64,000 nt of DNA from Notoacmeibacter ruber (GCF_003668555.1 NZ_RCWN01000001.1:2455501-2519500), one strand, 5' to 3'. Shown: positions 52,502 through 62,140, numbered from the stretch's first letter. Made by a program: numbers and translations. Notes: a model not told the origin generated them from the sequence alone.

Positions 52502-53377
52502 ATGACAAGCCTCATGACGAATACGAGCGCGATGACCGCGTTGAAGTCGCTCCAGATGACGAACAAGTCGCTGGAAGCCACTCAGAAGAACATCTCCACC
52601 GGATACCGGGTTTCCGAAGCCTCCGATAACGCCGCCTACTGGTCCATCGCCACTACCATGCGCTCCGACAACAAGGCGCTTGGCACGGTGACCGACGCAC
52701 TGGGGCTGGCCTCGGCCAAGATCGATGTTGCCTATACGGGCATGAATTCGGCGATCGAAGTGGTGCAGGAAATGAAGAGCAAGATCGTGGCGGCTCAGGA
52801 GCCGGGTGTCGATAAATCCAAGATCCAGAGTGAAATGGAAGCGCTTCAGGGCCAGCTTCTTTCCATTGCCGACAGTGCGTCCTTCTCCGGTGAGAACTGG
52901 CTGACCTCCGGCGGCACCAAAAGCCTCGTCGCATCCTTCACACGCGACTCCGCCGGCGCCGTGTCGGTCACCACGATCGATCTGGACCTGACGAACGTAC
53001 AGCTTGTCGACAGCACAACCACGCCGACTGCCGGCATTCTCGGTGCCAACGGTACAGCCAGCAGCACCTCCGTTCTCGCAATGGATGTGACGACCGGCGA
53101 TCTCGGCGACCTGCTGACCGATATCGATACCGCACTCGAATCGATGACCACCGCAGCCGCCGATCTCGGCTCGACGAAGAACCGCGTTTCCATCCAGTCG
53201 GACTTCGTCAGCAGCCTTCGCGACTCGATCTCCAGCGGCATCGGAAAGCTGATCGACGCCGACATGACGGAGGAATCGACCAAGTTGCAGGCCCTGCAGA
53301 CCCAGCAGCAGCTTGGCATTCAGGCTCTGTCGATGGCCAATTCGGGCTCGCAGTCGCTGCTCGCCCTCTTCCGCTAA
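52502..53377 (+). CDS. Flagellin 5, the shortest
   Basis: The 291-residue flagellin starts MTSLMTNTSAMTALKSLQMT and has a variable centre about 20 residues shorter than the others. The C-terminal end is conserved. The ATG at 52502 is used. Confidence 0.96.
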   Translation: MTSLMTNTSAMTALKSLQMTNKSLEATQKNISTGYRVSEASDNAAYWSIATTMRSDNKALGTVTDALGLASAKIDVAYTGMNSAIEVVQEMKSKIVAAQEPGVDKSKIQSEMEALQGQLLSIADSASFSGENWLTSGGTKSLVASFTRDSAGAVSVTTIDLDLTNVQLVDSTTTPTAGILGANGTASSTSVLAMDVTTGDLGDLLTDIDTALESMTTAAADLGSTKNRVSIQSDFVSSLRDSISSGIGKLIDADMTEESTKLQALQTQQQLGIQALSMANSGSQSLLALFR

Positions 53378-53400
53378 GAAAGCGATCTTCAGCCAATATC

Positions 53401-53431
53401 GGGAGGGCCTTTGCGGGCCCTCCCTTCTTTT
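53401..53431 (+). terminator. Terminator after flagellin 5
   Basis: GGGAGGGCC and GGCCCTCCC form a 9-bp stem with a 6-base loop, followed by a T-rich TTCTTTT. Confidence 0.85.
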
Positions 53432-53443
53432 GTCCAAGTCCAC

Positions 53444-53460
53444 GCAAGTTTCGTCACCTA
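53444..53460 (+). promoter_or_regulatory. CAAG-N7-NCCTA flagellar promoter element before fliF
   Basis: GCAAGTTTCGTCACCTA ends 34 bases before the chosen fliF start. A further CCAAG lies 10 bases upstream. Confidence 0.6.
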
Positions 53461-53494
53461 GTCTGCCAGTCAGTCAGAATAGGATGTGCGAACC

Positions 53495-55267
53495 GTGCCA
53501 GAACGCCTACAGGCCCTTCTCGGAAGCCTCACAGCTATCGGCAAGGCCAGGCTTGCCACCTTTGCGACCGTGGCGGTTCTTACCACTGCGCTCATTATGG
53601 GCGGTGTTATCTTTCTGGCTCAGCCCACTTACGAAACGCTCTATGTCGGTCTGGACCGCGACGATGTGAACCGGATCGGCATCGTGCTTTCCGAAGCGGG
53701 CATCGGCTACGACATCGATTCGGCAGGCAGCACCGTTCTGGTCGAAGCAGGACAGACGGCCCGCGCCCGCATGATCCTTGCGGAAAAGGGCCTGCCCGGC
53801 AGCAACAGTTCCGGCTACGAACTTTTCGACAATCTCGGATCGCTGGGGCTCACCTCCTTCATGCAGGAAGTCACCCGCGTTCGCGCGCTCGAAGGCGAGA
53901 TCGCGCGTTCTGTCCAGTCGATCGACGGCGTGAAAGCCGCCCGCGTTCATATCGTGATGCCCGACCAGACGGGCTTCCGAGACCGCAACCGCCGCCCGAC
54001 CGCATCGGTTCTTCTCTCGTCGAACGGCTCCGATCTGACAGTCAAAGCCGAGGGCATCCGCAAGCTTGTCGCAGCCGCCATTCCTTCACTGAACGAAGCG
54101 GACGTCACGGTCCTCGATGCCTCCGGGCGCCTTCTGGCATCGGGCGACGCTGGCGATACAGAGACGGTAGGAGCGGCGTTCGACCTCAAGAACCGCATCG
54201 AACGCGACCTCTCCCGCACCATCGGCAATGCCCTGCGGCCCTATATTGGCGAACTCAATTATCGCGTCGCCGTTCAGGCCGATATCGATACCGACCGACG
54301 TCAGATCGAAGAAACGATCTTCGATCCCGACAGCAAGGTCGAGCGCAGCGTGCAGATTTCACGTTCGGAAGATCGGGCCAACGAGGCCAAGAACAGTAAT
54401 AGCGCGGGTGTCGAGCAGAACATCCCGACCGAGGGCGGTGAAGGTAGCAGCGAGTCGGGCGCCAAAAGCTCTGAAGAGCGCGAACGCCGCGAAGAGACCA
54501 CCAATTTCGAGATCAGTTCGAAGCGGATCGCGACGCTGACGAACGGCTACCGAATCCGTCGCCTCAACGTCGCTGTTCTGCTGAACAGGGAAATCCTGGA
54601 GCGTGCCGCCTCGACCGCGAATGTACCGCTTGAGGACCGCCTCGACACGATCCGAACGCTGATTTCCACGGCAGCCGGAATCGAATCGGAGCGTGGCGAC
54701 CGCATTGATGTGACCGCGATCGAATTCCTGCCCGCCGACGAATCGCTCGAACCGATCGTCAGCGGCTGGATGGAAGCCGCCTCACCGCACCTGTCGACGG
54801 CCATTCGCGCGCTCGTCTTCGTGATCGTCTCGATCCTCGTCCTGCTGCTCGGTGTTCGACCTCTTCTCAATTCGCTTGAGTTGCGGCCCAGCAAGTCGAA
54901 GGATGCCCCGGCCCTCAATGCCGGCAACAATGCCGATGTGTCCCTCCTGCCCGACCTTAACAGCGCCGGTGAAGAGGACGCCTTTGCCCAATTCGATGAG
55001 CCGGGAGAGTTCTCGAGCGATTTCTCCGGTTCCAGCGGCGACTTTTCGCCCAATAGCAGTTTCTCGCCTTCGTCGGGTTTCCAGATGGACGAGACGCCTG
55101 AAATGCTCGCCGAGATCGAACTCCGGCAGCGTATGGCCGATGTGGGAGAAGACCCACGCGCACGCGTCATGGCCATGCTCGAGATCGATCGTGATCGCAC
55201 CTTGCAGCTTCTTCGCCGCTGGATCCGTGACGACATGAAAGCTGTCCAGAAGAGTAAGGCGGCATGA
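53495..55267 (+). CDS. fliF: Flagellar MS-ring protein FliF
   Basis: FliF forms the MS-ring. The 590-residue protein has membrane segments near residues 22-42 and 430-450, the ring-building domain with LFDNLGSLGLTSFMQEVTRV and the C-terminal FliG-binding tail (LQLLRRWIRDDMK). The GTG at 53495 is preferred because AGGA lies 10 bases before it; a GTG at 53486 is nearly adjacent to the AGGA and so less likely. It overlaps the next gene by four bases. Confidence 0.95.
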   Translation: MPERLQALLGSLTAIGKARLATFATVAVLTTALIMGGVIFLAQPTYETLYVGLDRDDVNRIGIVLSEAGIGYDIDSAGSTVLVEAGQTARARMILAEKGLPGSNSSGYELFDNLGSLGLTSFMQEVTRVRALEGEIARSVQSIDGVKAARVHIVMPDQTGFRDRNRRPTASVLLSSNGSDLTVKAEGIRKLVAAAIPSLNEADVTVLDASGRLLASGDAGDTETVGAAFDLKNRIERDLSRTIGNALRPYIGELNYRVAVQADIDTDRRQIEETIFDPDSKVERSVQISRSEDRANEAKNSNSAGVEQNIPTEGGEGSSESGAKSSEERERREETTNFEISSKRIATLTNGYRIRRLNVAVLLNREILERAASTANVPLEDRLDTIRTLISTAAGIESERGDRIDVTAIEFLPADESLEPIVSGWMEAASPHLSTAIRALVFVIVSILVLLLGVRPLLNSLELRPSKSKDAPALNAGNNADVSLLPDLNSAGEEDAFAQFDEPGEFSSDFSGSSGDFSPNSSFSPSSGFQMDETPEMLAEIELRQRMADVGEDPRARVMAMLEIDRDRTLQLLRRWIRDDMKAVQKSKAA

Positions 55268-56577
55268 CCCGGTTTCCTTCCCGTTCCAATGCTCAGATTG
55301 CCTTCGCCGATGAAGAGGGTTTTGAGCCCTTCGGCGCGGCTCCCACCACGACCAGCTTCGAACCATTGGGCACCGACCTTCCTGTCTCGGCGGAAAAGCC
55401 GGCAGCAGGCCCCGATGCGCCGACTCCGGGGCTTGATCTGGGTCTGACCGATACATTGGACGCCGAATCGGGTACCTTTCAGGATTCAGGCCTGGATGGG
55501 CTCGATCCGTCGGTCGAAAGCGGTGATCTGGCCGACCCCTTTTCCGAAAACGGCCTTAACGGATTGCCGGACCTGCCTTCGATCGGGGCAGATGGGACCG
55601 ACGACCCCTTCGGTGCGCCTGAGGACAGCGAACTCGGCGCATTGCCCGATCTGCCGACACTCGACGATGGCGCGGACCCTTTTTCGTCGGCAGGCCTTCA
55701 GGAGCCAGGCCTCAACGAATTGCCGGATTTGAGCGCGTTCGGCGCAGGCAGCGGCGAGGCTTCCGAAGATCCATTCGGCGAACCGGGCAGCGCGGAACTG
55801 CCCGAACTGCCTTCGTTCGGCGAGGAGAGCGATCCGTTTGCGGCAGCCGGCGAAACGCCGACGGCCGATCCTTTTGGTGCTGCCGAAAACGGTGAGCTGC
55901 CGCCACTGCCCGCGGGCGGCGACTTCGGCGAGGAAGAGCTGGAGACTGCCCCGTCGCCCGACGATGCTCTCATGCCTCTTCCAATCATCGATGAAGCAGA
56001 GAGCGGAGAAGCTTCCCCCGAGGCGGAATGGAACGAGGAAGACGTCCCGTCCCTCGGTGCGGCCGCCAGCCTCGACACGCTGCAAGATGCCGCCGAAACC
56101 GCGACATCGGCAATCGGCTCTGAACTCGAGACGGATGCAGAGCTCGGCTTCGACCCGGTCGGCGAAGCGGCAAGCGCATCCTCGCTCGCAGGGCCCGACG
56201 CCATAACGGCCCTTGCGGACCAACTCGTCGGCCAGCTCGAGCAGTCTGTCAATGAGATGCGGCAGACACTTCTGGACGAGGTGAGCGACAGTGTGGCCAC
56301 CATCCTCGGGCCGCTTGTTTCGCGTCTTGCAATGGAACGCGCTGTAGAGGCCTTCGGCGAGGATATCGCGGCCAGCCTGATCGATAACCGCTCCAACGCG
56401 ATCTTCCAGGCCGAGGTGCCGCAGGATCTTCTGTCACCGGTGCGCGCGATGATCGAGGAGCGCGGCTTGCCGGTGGAGGCGAAGGCCGGACGGCACAACG
56501 CGCTTCTTCTTCATCTGGATACGACGACCCGCGCCATCAGCCTGCCGCGTCTTCAGGATTTTTGTGACACGCTATGA
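55264..56577 (+). CDS. Acidic repeat protein with FliH-like C-terminus
   Basis: Of the 437 residues, about 95-220 are acidic and contain five units of the pattern DPF, 8-14 residues, then LPxLP or LPDLS. The last 120 residues are helical then mixed, with VNEMRQTLLDEVSDSVATIL, LVSRLAMERAVEAFGEDIAA and a final strand pattern LLLHLDTTTRAISLPRLQDF. This recalls the C-terminus of FliH, the regulator of the FliI ATPase, for which no other candidate is seen in the window. It overlaps fliF and motB by four bases, fitting a flagellar role. The FliH assignment is inference. Confidence 0.6.
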   Translation: MTRFPSRSNAQIAFADEEGFEPFGAAPTTTSFEPLGTDLPVSAEKPAAGPDAPTPGLDLGLTDTLDAESGTFQDSGLDGLDPSVESGDLADPFSENGLNGLPDLPSIGADGTDDPFGAPEDSELGALPDLPTLDDGADPFSSAGLQEPGLNELPDLSAFGAGSGEASEDPFGEPGSAELPELPSFGEESDPFAAAGETPTADPFGAAENGELPPLPAGGDFGEEELETAPSPDDALMPLPIIDEAESGEASPEAEWNEEDVPSLGAAASLDTLQDAAETATSAIGSELETDAELGFDPVGEAASASSLAGPDAITALADQLVGQLEQSVNEMRQTLLDEVSDSVATILGPLVSRLAMERAVEAFGEDIAASLIDNRSNAIFQAEVPQDLLSPVRAMIEERGLPVEAKAGRHNALLLHLDTTTRAISLPRLQDFCDTL

Positions 56578-57773
56578 GAGAGAATGGCGAGATCATCATC
56601 GTTCGTCGCTCGAGCGAACATGAAGAAGAGCACCATGGCGGGGCATGGAAGATTGCCTTCGCCGATTTCATGACGGCGATGATGGCGCTGTTTCTTGTTC
56701 TTTGGCTGATCAATGCCGCCAATGAAGAGACCAAACAGTCGGTGGCGAGTTACTTCAACCCGGTCAAGCTCGTCGACGATCGCAGGACTGTCAAAGGCAT
56801 GAGCAAGAGCGAAAACGCCCAGCCCCTCGAAAGCGAGGAGGGTTTCGAGAAGACCGAGGCGAATTCCAACAAGGCGCAGTCTGAACAGTACGACCATAAC
56901 CAGCCGGCCAAGAACGAGACGCCGGATACCTCCTACTTCGCCAATCCGACGCAGCTTCTGGAGAGCCTTGCCGCAGAAGAGCGGGCTTTGCTGACGGAAC
57001 GGGGCGAAATGGAAGCGGATCCAGGCGTCGAGAAGGAAGCGGATTTTGCCGATCCCTTCGCGCCGAATTTCTGGCAGCCCTTGCGGGTCGTCGCTTCGGA
57101 TGGTGACCCTGAAGCGCGTGTTTTCGATGAGAATGCGGAAGAAAGCGACATGGGCCCCGCCGGAGGCCGAAAAAAGACCGGAACGGGCGAGGACGCGGAG
57201 ACCGAGGCAGAAGCGGAGCAAAGCGCCGCCGACGCGAAAAGCGAGGCTACCGAAGGCGGTCCGCAAATGAAGGAGGTTGCGGCGACCGATGGCGAGGAGG
57301 CTGAAGCCGGCGCCGAAGGCCTGGAACAGACCCTGCGCAAGGCGATATCGGAAGAGATGGCCGGGTCGCCCGATGAGATTGCCGACACCATTCAGGTGAC
57401 CGAGGTCCCGTCGGGCCTGAAGATCTCCCTGACCGACAATCTGACCGAAAGCATGTTCCAGGTGGGGTCCGCCGTTCCCACCGGTTCGGTCGTCCTGGCC
57501 TTGGAGGCGGTTGGCCGGGAACTTCAGAACAGGCCCGGCAACGTCTTCATTCACGGCCATACTGACGCCCGGCCCATGCGCAAGGAGGGAGATGATAACT
57601 GGCGGCTGTCGACGGATCGCGCACGCAGCGTCTACTTCATGCTGCTTCGCGGCGGCCTCAATGACCGGCGGGTCAAACAGATCGCAGGCTATGCCGACCG
57701 CCAGCCGATCGTCCCCCAGGACGGCCTGGACCCCCGCAACAGGCGCATCGAGATTCTTCTGGAAGCGCCATGA
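56574..57773 (+). CDS. motB: Flagellar stator protein MotB
   Basis: MotB anchors the stator to peptidoglycan. The 399-residue protein has one membrane segment with the proton-binding Asp (D31 in FADFMTAMMALFLVLWLI), a long acidic linker and the OmpA-like domain with IHGHTDARPMRK and the C-terminal NRRIEILLEAP. The long linker is common in rhizobial MotB. Confidence 0.97.
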   Translation: MRENGEIIIVRRSSEHEEEHHGGAWKIAFADFMTAMMALFLVLWLINAANEETKQSVASYFNPVKLVDDRRTVKGMSKSENAQPLESEEGFEKTEANSNKAQSEQYDHNQPAKNETPDTSYFANPTQLLESLAAEERALLTERGEMEADPGVEKEADFADPFAPNFWQPLRVVASDGDPEARVFDENAEESDMGPAGGRKKTGTGEDAETEAEAEQSAADAKSEATEGGPQMKEVAATDGEEAEAGAEGLEQTLRKAISEEMAGSPDEIADTIQVTEVPSGLKISLTDNLTESMFQVGSAVPTGSVVLALEAVGRELQNRPGNVFIHGHTDARPMRKEGDDNWRLSTDRARSVYFMLLRGGLNDRRVKQIAGYADRQPIVPQDGLDPRNRRIEILLEAP

Positions 57774-59278
57774 CACGATACGCACTCCGAAAAGCATCGC
57801 TTGCCTGTCTCGCCGCCAGCTTCTGGGTCGCGGCGCCGGCATCCGCGGTTCAGGACAGTTCGATCCGGTCGGCCCTGTTTTCGAACACTGGCGAAGCGGC
57901 AGTGCGCGCCACCCCGAAGCAGGCCAGGCTACCCGCGCCGGTTCAACTCGCAAGTAGCGAGCCGATGGTCGAGGCGCTCTCACAGCCCCTGCCTCCGAAA
58001 CTGCCGGAAAGCGAACAGCCCGTCCAAGTCGCTCCCGAAGAAACGGAGACTCCGACCACTCCGCAGAGCGAAGCGCCCGCGGCGATGACGAAAGAGGAGA
58101 GCGACGCGAAACTGCAATTCGACGCCTTCATCATGGGCCTTTTCGAGTTTCAGGACGCTATTATCGACGGCGATCCAAGCGCCCTGGCCCTTCAGGGCAA
58201 GGTTCTTCGCCGGCTGCAGCTCAATCTGATGAGCGCGCGCGCCCTCTTTTCAAAGCCGGATGCACCGGTCGAGCCGCTCCTGGTCTTTGCCCTGTCGGGC
58301 GGCGACGCCCGCATATCGGCCGACCTGCTTCGCCAGGTGCCGCCGTCCCATTCTTCGCACGAGATCGTCCAGGCCATCATAAACTACCTGAAAGGCAGCC
58401 CCGATTCCGCCAAGGGACTTGCACGTCAGGATCCGACTGCTTTCAGCTTTCCGCTCAGTGCACTTGTTGCCCTGTCCACGGGAACAGCGAATGCGCGGGG
58501 CGACAAGAAGGTAGCGCGCAACTCTCTCGAAATGGCGGCCATTCTGGGAACGGGCACACTTGTCGAAGAGGTCGCCCTTCGCCGCCTGCTCGACATTCAT
58601 GCGGAAGAAGACAATGAGAAAGGCTTCTTCGATATCGCGGAGAGCTACGGCCTACGCTATTCGAAATCGATCTTTCTCAGCGAGTTCGCGCGGCGACTGA
58701 CGGTCACCCTGACGGAACATGACTGGGTACCGCCCCGCGGGCTGGATCCGATCCTGGAAGGAATGCTGCCGGCACAATCCAGCGTGGTGGCACGGCAGAT
58801 CGCGCGCGGAGCAGCCATCAGAGGCAATCACGAACTGGCGCTGATGAGCGTCGAATGGCTTCGCCGCTTCAATCCGAGCCAGGCCAACGACCAGCTCTAT
58901 GAAGCCATGGCCGAACTCGCCGCTCGCGAGATCGACAAGGCCGAGACTGTGGAGACGGAGATTGTGGAGGCCGAGCTGTCCAAAAACGACCGCCTTCTTC
59001 TTTCAAGCCTGCGGCGCGCCCTCGCTCATATCCGTGGCGCGGAGCAGGTCGCCGACATCACTGGCGCCGCCCTATCCGATCTTGCGGCCGAGCCGGTCCT
59101 GAAGGCCGAGCTGACCGCCGACCACAAGGCCAATTTGCCTCAGCGGTCCGACGCGGACGCTCCCTCGATTCCTGTCGCAGTAGAGATACCCGAGACAAGC
59201 GAAGACACGAAGCTGGCCTCGCTGCGCGAGCGCTTGAGCGTCACGTTGGACGCGATCGAAGAATTGAGTGCGAAGTAA
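57770..59278 (+). CDS. motC: Periplasmic motility protein MotC
   Basis: MotC of S. meliloti is a periplasmic protein that interacts with MotB. The 502-residue protein has a signal peptide (ASLACLAASFWVAAPASA), a Pro/Glu-rich region and a mostly helical body with repeat-like segments. It lies between motB and fliK, as in S. meliloti. Confidence 0.88.
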   Translation: MTRYALRKASLACLAASFWVAAPASAVQDSSIRSALFSNTGEAAVRATPKQARLPAPVQLASSEPMVEALSQPLPPKLPESEQPVQVAPEETETPTTPQSEAPAAMTKEESDAKLQFDAFIMGLFEFQDAIIDGDPSALALQGKVLRRLQLNLMSARALFSKPDAPVEPLLVFALSGGDARISADLLRQVPPSHSSHEIVQAIINYLKGSPDSAKGLARQDPTAFSFPLSALVALSTGTANARGDKKVARNSLEMAAILGTGTLVEEVALRRLLDIHAEEDNEKGFFDIAESYGLRYSKSIFLSEFARRLTVTLTEHDWVPPRGLDPILEGMLPAQSSVVARQIARGAAIRGNHELALMSVEWLRRFNPSQANDQLYEAMAELAAREIDKAETVETEIVEAELSKNDRLLLSSLRRALAHIRGAEQVADITGAALSDLAAEPVLKAELTADHKANLPQRSDADAPSIPVAVEIPETSEDTKLASLRERLSVTLDAIEELSAK

Positions 59279-59282
59279 AACC

Positions 59283-60698
59283 ATGACCCTTCCTCTTTCC
59301 ACCTTCGCCAGCCCCGCCGCACCAGCGTCGACTCCGTCGCAGTCCCGCTCCGAACGCTCCGGCGATCAACCTCCGCAGGGCCTTTTCGGGGCGTTGATCA
59401 ACGAGAAGCCCGCAGATGAGGCGCCAGCGAAGACCGGCTCTGAAGAAAGCCAGAAGAGTGACGACGGGCAGACGCTGATGCTCAGGCTTGCCAATCGCTT
59501 CTCCTCGGCCCGCACGCCGGACAGTCAGGAAGAGACGGCGAAGTCATCCAAAGACACCGAAGACGACGGCAACGACGAACCCGTTGAAGAGAGCGCACCC
59601 AGCGACCCGCCGGGCAGCGAGTTGATGACCGAAAGCGCGATGGCCGGTGCGGCGGCACTCGCCGGCATAAGACCGACCGAAGCCGCTGAAACGAAAGCGC
59701 AGGAAGGCCGACGCGTACCGGCACGCTCTGCGACGGCGGATACTGCTCGTGGGATAGGCAATGTCCTCGCAGAGGAGGTTGCGGTGGATGGCACCGGCGA
59801 ACGATCAAAGGGCGCACTGGAAGCGGCCCTCATTGTCGGCGAGGCTGCGGGCTTGAATAAGGGGCGAACAGTATCCACTGGCAACGCGCAGGCCCATCAA
59901 TCGTCGATGCCTCCTCGTCTCGCTCAGGAAGCCTCTGCGACACGGCAAACGACGGTTGGTCGTCCGGCCGACGCTGATATCCAAGGCGCAGAACGCAGCG
60001 CCAAACCGGAAACGGATATGATGCGCTCGATCGATGGCGAGAGGTTTACCAACCGCCAGAGCAACAATGGCGAGACCACTGCCATCTCACGGCCCGAGAA
60101 CTCGAATGTTTCGCCGATGCCGATCATGGCGAGCCGCAATGTCAGCGTCCCCCTCACCTCGGCAGCGTCTGCCGCGCTCGATCATGCCGCCAGTACCCTG
60201 ACACAGACCCTCGGCGATCACCTCAATATTTCGCAGATTCAAGAGTTCAACGGCGGCAAGACAAAGGTTCTCAAACTTCAGCTTCAGCCAGCTCATCTCG
60301 GACAGTTGGACATCGTCCTGAAAGGCGAAAATGGCCGTCTGACGGTCCAGATCCAAACCGAATCCGCTAATGCGCAAAACCTTCTGACGCAAGAGAAAGC
60401 TTCGCTCCGTACGGCTCTGGACGAGGCCAACCTTGTTGTCGAAACGCTCTCGATCGAAAGCGTCAAGGACAGACGAATCGCCCCGACCAGCCTGGCGCAA
60501 GCCGACTCTCAGATGAATACGCAGGGTCAAACGACAGGGGAACGTTTCGATGGAAACCGTTCGAGCGGGCAGATGGACGGCGAGCGTTCGCGCCATCCGT
60601 TCCAGCCTTTCACCAGTGATGATCCGGAGCAGGCGCCTGCCCGCGATGGCCGTTCTGGGGATCGTACTCGGTCTGGCGGCTCCGGCCTTCGCATCTGA
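59283..60698 (+). CDS. fliK: Hook-length control protein FliK (MotD)
   Basis: FliK, called MotD in early rhizobial work, measures the hook. The 471 residues are mostly low-complexity, rich in Ser, Glu and Ala, and the conserved C-terminal domain (about 310-400) has LKLQLQPAHLGQLDIVLKGE. The ATG at 59283 is used, 4 bases after the motC stop. The 3' end overlaps the next gene by 80 bases. Confidence 0.88.
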   Translation: MTLPLSTFASPAAPASTPSQSRSERSGDQPPQGLFGALINEKPADEAPAKTGSEESQKSDDGQTLMLRLANRFSSARTPDSQEETAKSSKDTEDDGNDEPVEESAPSDPPGSELMTESAMAGAAALAGIRPTEAAETKAQEGRRVPARSATADTARGIGNVLAEEVAVDGTGERSKGALEAALIVGEAAGLNKGRTVSTGNAQAHQSSMPPRLAQEASATRQTTVGRPADADIQGAERSAKPETDMMRSIDGERFTNRQSNNGETTAISRPENSNVSPMPIMASRNVSVPLTSAASAALDHAASTLTQTLGDHLNISQIQEFNGGKTKVLKLQLQPAHLGQLDIVLKGENGRLTVQIQTESANAQNLLTQEKASLRTALDEANLVVETLSIESVKDRRIAPTSLAQADSQMNTQGQTTGERFDGNRSSGQMDGERSRHPFQPFTSDDPEQAPARDGRSGDRTRSGGSGLRI

Positions 60699-61218
60699 AC
60701 CTCAGGCAAGAAACGTCTCGGCACCGGTTAATCTCTGTGAACGCGAAATGATCGCAGCTTCCGCAAGAACAGGCGTTCCGCTCGGCGTCCTCTACGCTGT
60801 TGGACTGACGGAGAGTGGCTCGGCTGGCAGCATGCGACCCTATGCGCTCAACATTGCCGGTCGTACGGTGCAGCCCGCTCGCGTGGACGAAGCGATCGCC
60901 ATCGTCAGGCGCGAGCAGAAGCGGGGTGTTCGCCTCATCGACGTCGGGTGCATGCAGGTGAATCTCCACTATCACCGCGATGCATTCACGAGCCTGAAGG
61001 CCATGTTCGACCCGGCCCTCAACGTCGCCTATGCGGCCCAGTTTCTAAAGCGACTGCACGCCCGGCACGGCACCTGGTCCATGGCGGTCGCCCGCTATCA
61101 TGCGGGCCATGACAACAATGTCGCGCAAAAACGCTATGTCTGCTCTGTCATTCGCAGGATGGTTCGGTCCGGTTTTGGCAAGATGACCCCCCAAGCCGCC
61201 AGTTTCTGCCAAACCTGA
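60619..61218 (+). CDS. Lytic transglycosylase of the flagellar cluster
   Basis: The 199-residue SLT-domain protein has a signal peptide (RSRRLPAMAVLGIVLGLAAP), the catalytic Glu in LTESG, the DVGCMQVN motif and a final YHAGHD. It probably opens peptidoglycan for the rod, complementing CheL, which lacks a hydrolase domain. The ATG at 60619 gives a full signal peptide and an 80-base overlap with fliK; an ATG at 60646 would cut the signal peptide short. Confidence 0.88.
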   Translation: MIRSRRLPAMAVLGIVLGLAAPAFASEPQARNVSAPVNLCEREMIAASARTGVPLGVLYAVGLTESGSAGSMRPYALNIAGRTVQPARVDEAIAIVRREQKRGVRLIDVGCMQVNLHYHRDAFTSLKAMFDPALNVAYAAQFLKRLHARHGTWSMAVARYHAGHDNNVAQKRYVCSVIRRMVRSGFGKMTPQAASFCQT

Positions 61219-61368
61219 CGAACTAAATCGGAATCTGAAATCAAGCACTTAGGCTGATTCGTTTTTGGGAGAGGCAGTCAACTGTTAAATCTCGCAGTTG
61301 TCAGAGATTCCAGCACCCGTCAACCATGATGAAGAAATCATTAACTGTTTGATTCGAGGGGAAACAGG
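61219..61368 (+). promoter_or_regulatory. Promoter region of the rem-like gene
   Basis: This 150-base gap is more AT-rich than its surroundings. CAACTG and CAGTTG (61279-61300) are inverted around TTAAATCTCG. The CAAG-N7-NCCTA element of the other operons is absent, as expected if this gene stands above them. The ribosome-binding site is GAGGGGAAACAGG. Confidence 0.4.
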
Positions 61369-62124
61369 ATGATTGTCGTCATTGATGACCGAGAAATGGT
61401 TACGGAAGGGTATAAAGGCCTGTTCCGTCGTGAGGGTTTCTGTTGCGTAGGCTTTAAGGCCGAAGAATTTCGCATTTGGGCAAGCGGGGCCTCAAGCGAA
61501 GAACTTTCCGGTGTCGAAGCTGTTCTTGTATCCGAAAACAGCTACGAATGCATTGACGCGGAACTGGCCAAGAAAATTGGTTCATCTCCACGACTTGCAC
61601 TTGCCGATAACGGCAACCTGGAAACAACGTTGCGTCTATTTAGCCGCGGCTATGATGATGTAGTGAAAAAGCCGGTTCATGTCCGAGAGATTCTGGCCCG
61701 CATCAGTGCGGTTCGCAATCGCGGCTATGTCGCCGACAACACCAACATCCAGCCGGGCCTGCGGATTCACCTGGATGGACGCGATCCGGAAATCGACGGT
61801 GTGCCGCTCAAGCTGCCGCGCCGCGAGCAACGCATCCTGGAATATCTGGCCTCCGTCAACGGACGGCGCGTCAGCCGGGCGCAGATCTTCACCGCCACTT
61901 ACGGCATCCTTGAAGAGGGTGTCGAGGAAACGGTCGTCGAGAGCCACATTTCCAAGCTGCGCAAGAAGCTGCGGACCAAGCTTGGCTACGACCCGGTCGA
62001 TAGCAAACGCTATCTCGGCTACCGGCTCGTCCTGGTGCAGGAAAGCGAGCCGGTCGAAGGCACGGAGCCGCTGACCGTAGCTCCCATTGAAACGGATCGG
62101 ATGCGCGAAACAGTGGAAGCCTGA
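61369..62124 (+). CDS. rem: Rem-like OmpR-family regulator of flagellar genes
   Basis: Rem activates class II flagellar genes in S. meliloti. The 251-residue protein has a receiver-like N-terminus (1-115) and a C-terminal winged helix (about 130-225) with LPRREQRILEYLASVNGRRV, VVESHISKLRKKL and the KRYLGYRL ending. The acidic pair (D6, D7) and the Lys (K101) are kept, but the phospho-acceptor position falls in VLVSENS, with Ser55 or Glu56 in place of Asp. It probably works without phosphorylation. Confidence 0.88.
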   Translation: MIVVIDDREMVTEGYKGLFRREGFCCVGFKAEEFRIWASGASSEELSGVEAVLVSENSYECIDAELAKKIGSSPRLALADNGNLETTLRLFSRGYDDVVKKPVHVREILARISAVRNRGYVADNTNIQPGLRIHLDGRDPEIDGVPLKLPRREQRILEYLASVNGRRVSRAQIFTATYGILEEGVEETVVESHISKLRKKLRTKLGYDPVDSKRYLGYRLVLVQESEPVEGTEPLTVAPIETDRMRETVEA

Positions 62125-62140
62125 GGCAAGGCAGCCTCAC

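Noticed and set aside
52097..53443. 448-residue minus-strand frame over flagellins 4 and 5
   Set aside because: It lies opposite two certain flagellin genes and mirrors their conserved codons. It has no family features or ribosome-binding site.
56553..57983. 476-residue minus-strand frame opposite motB
   Set aside because: It is a shadow of motB and its neighbours in GC-rich DNA, rich in Arg and Leu without recognisable motifs.
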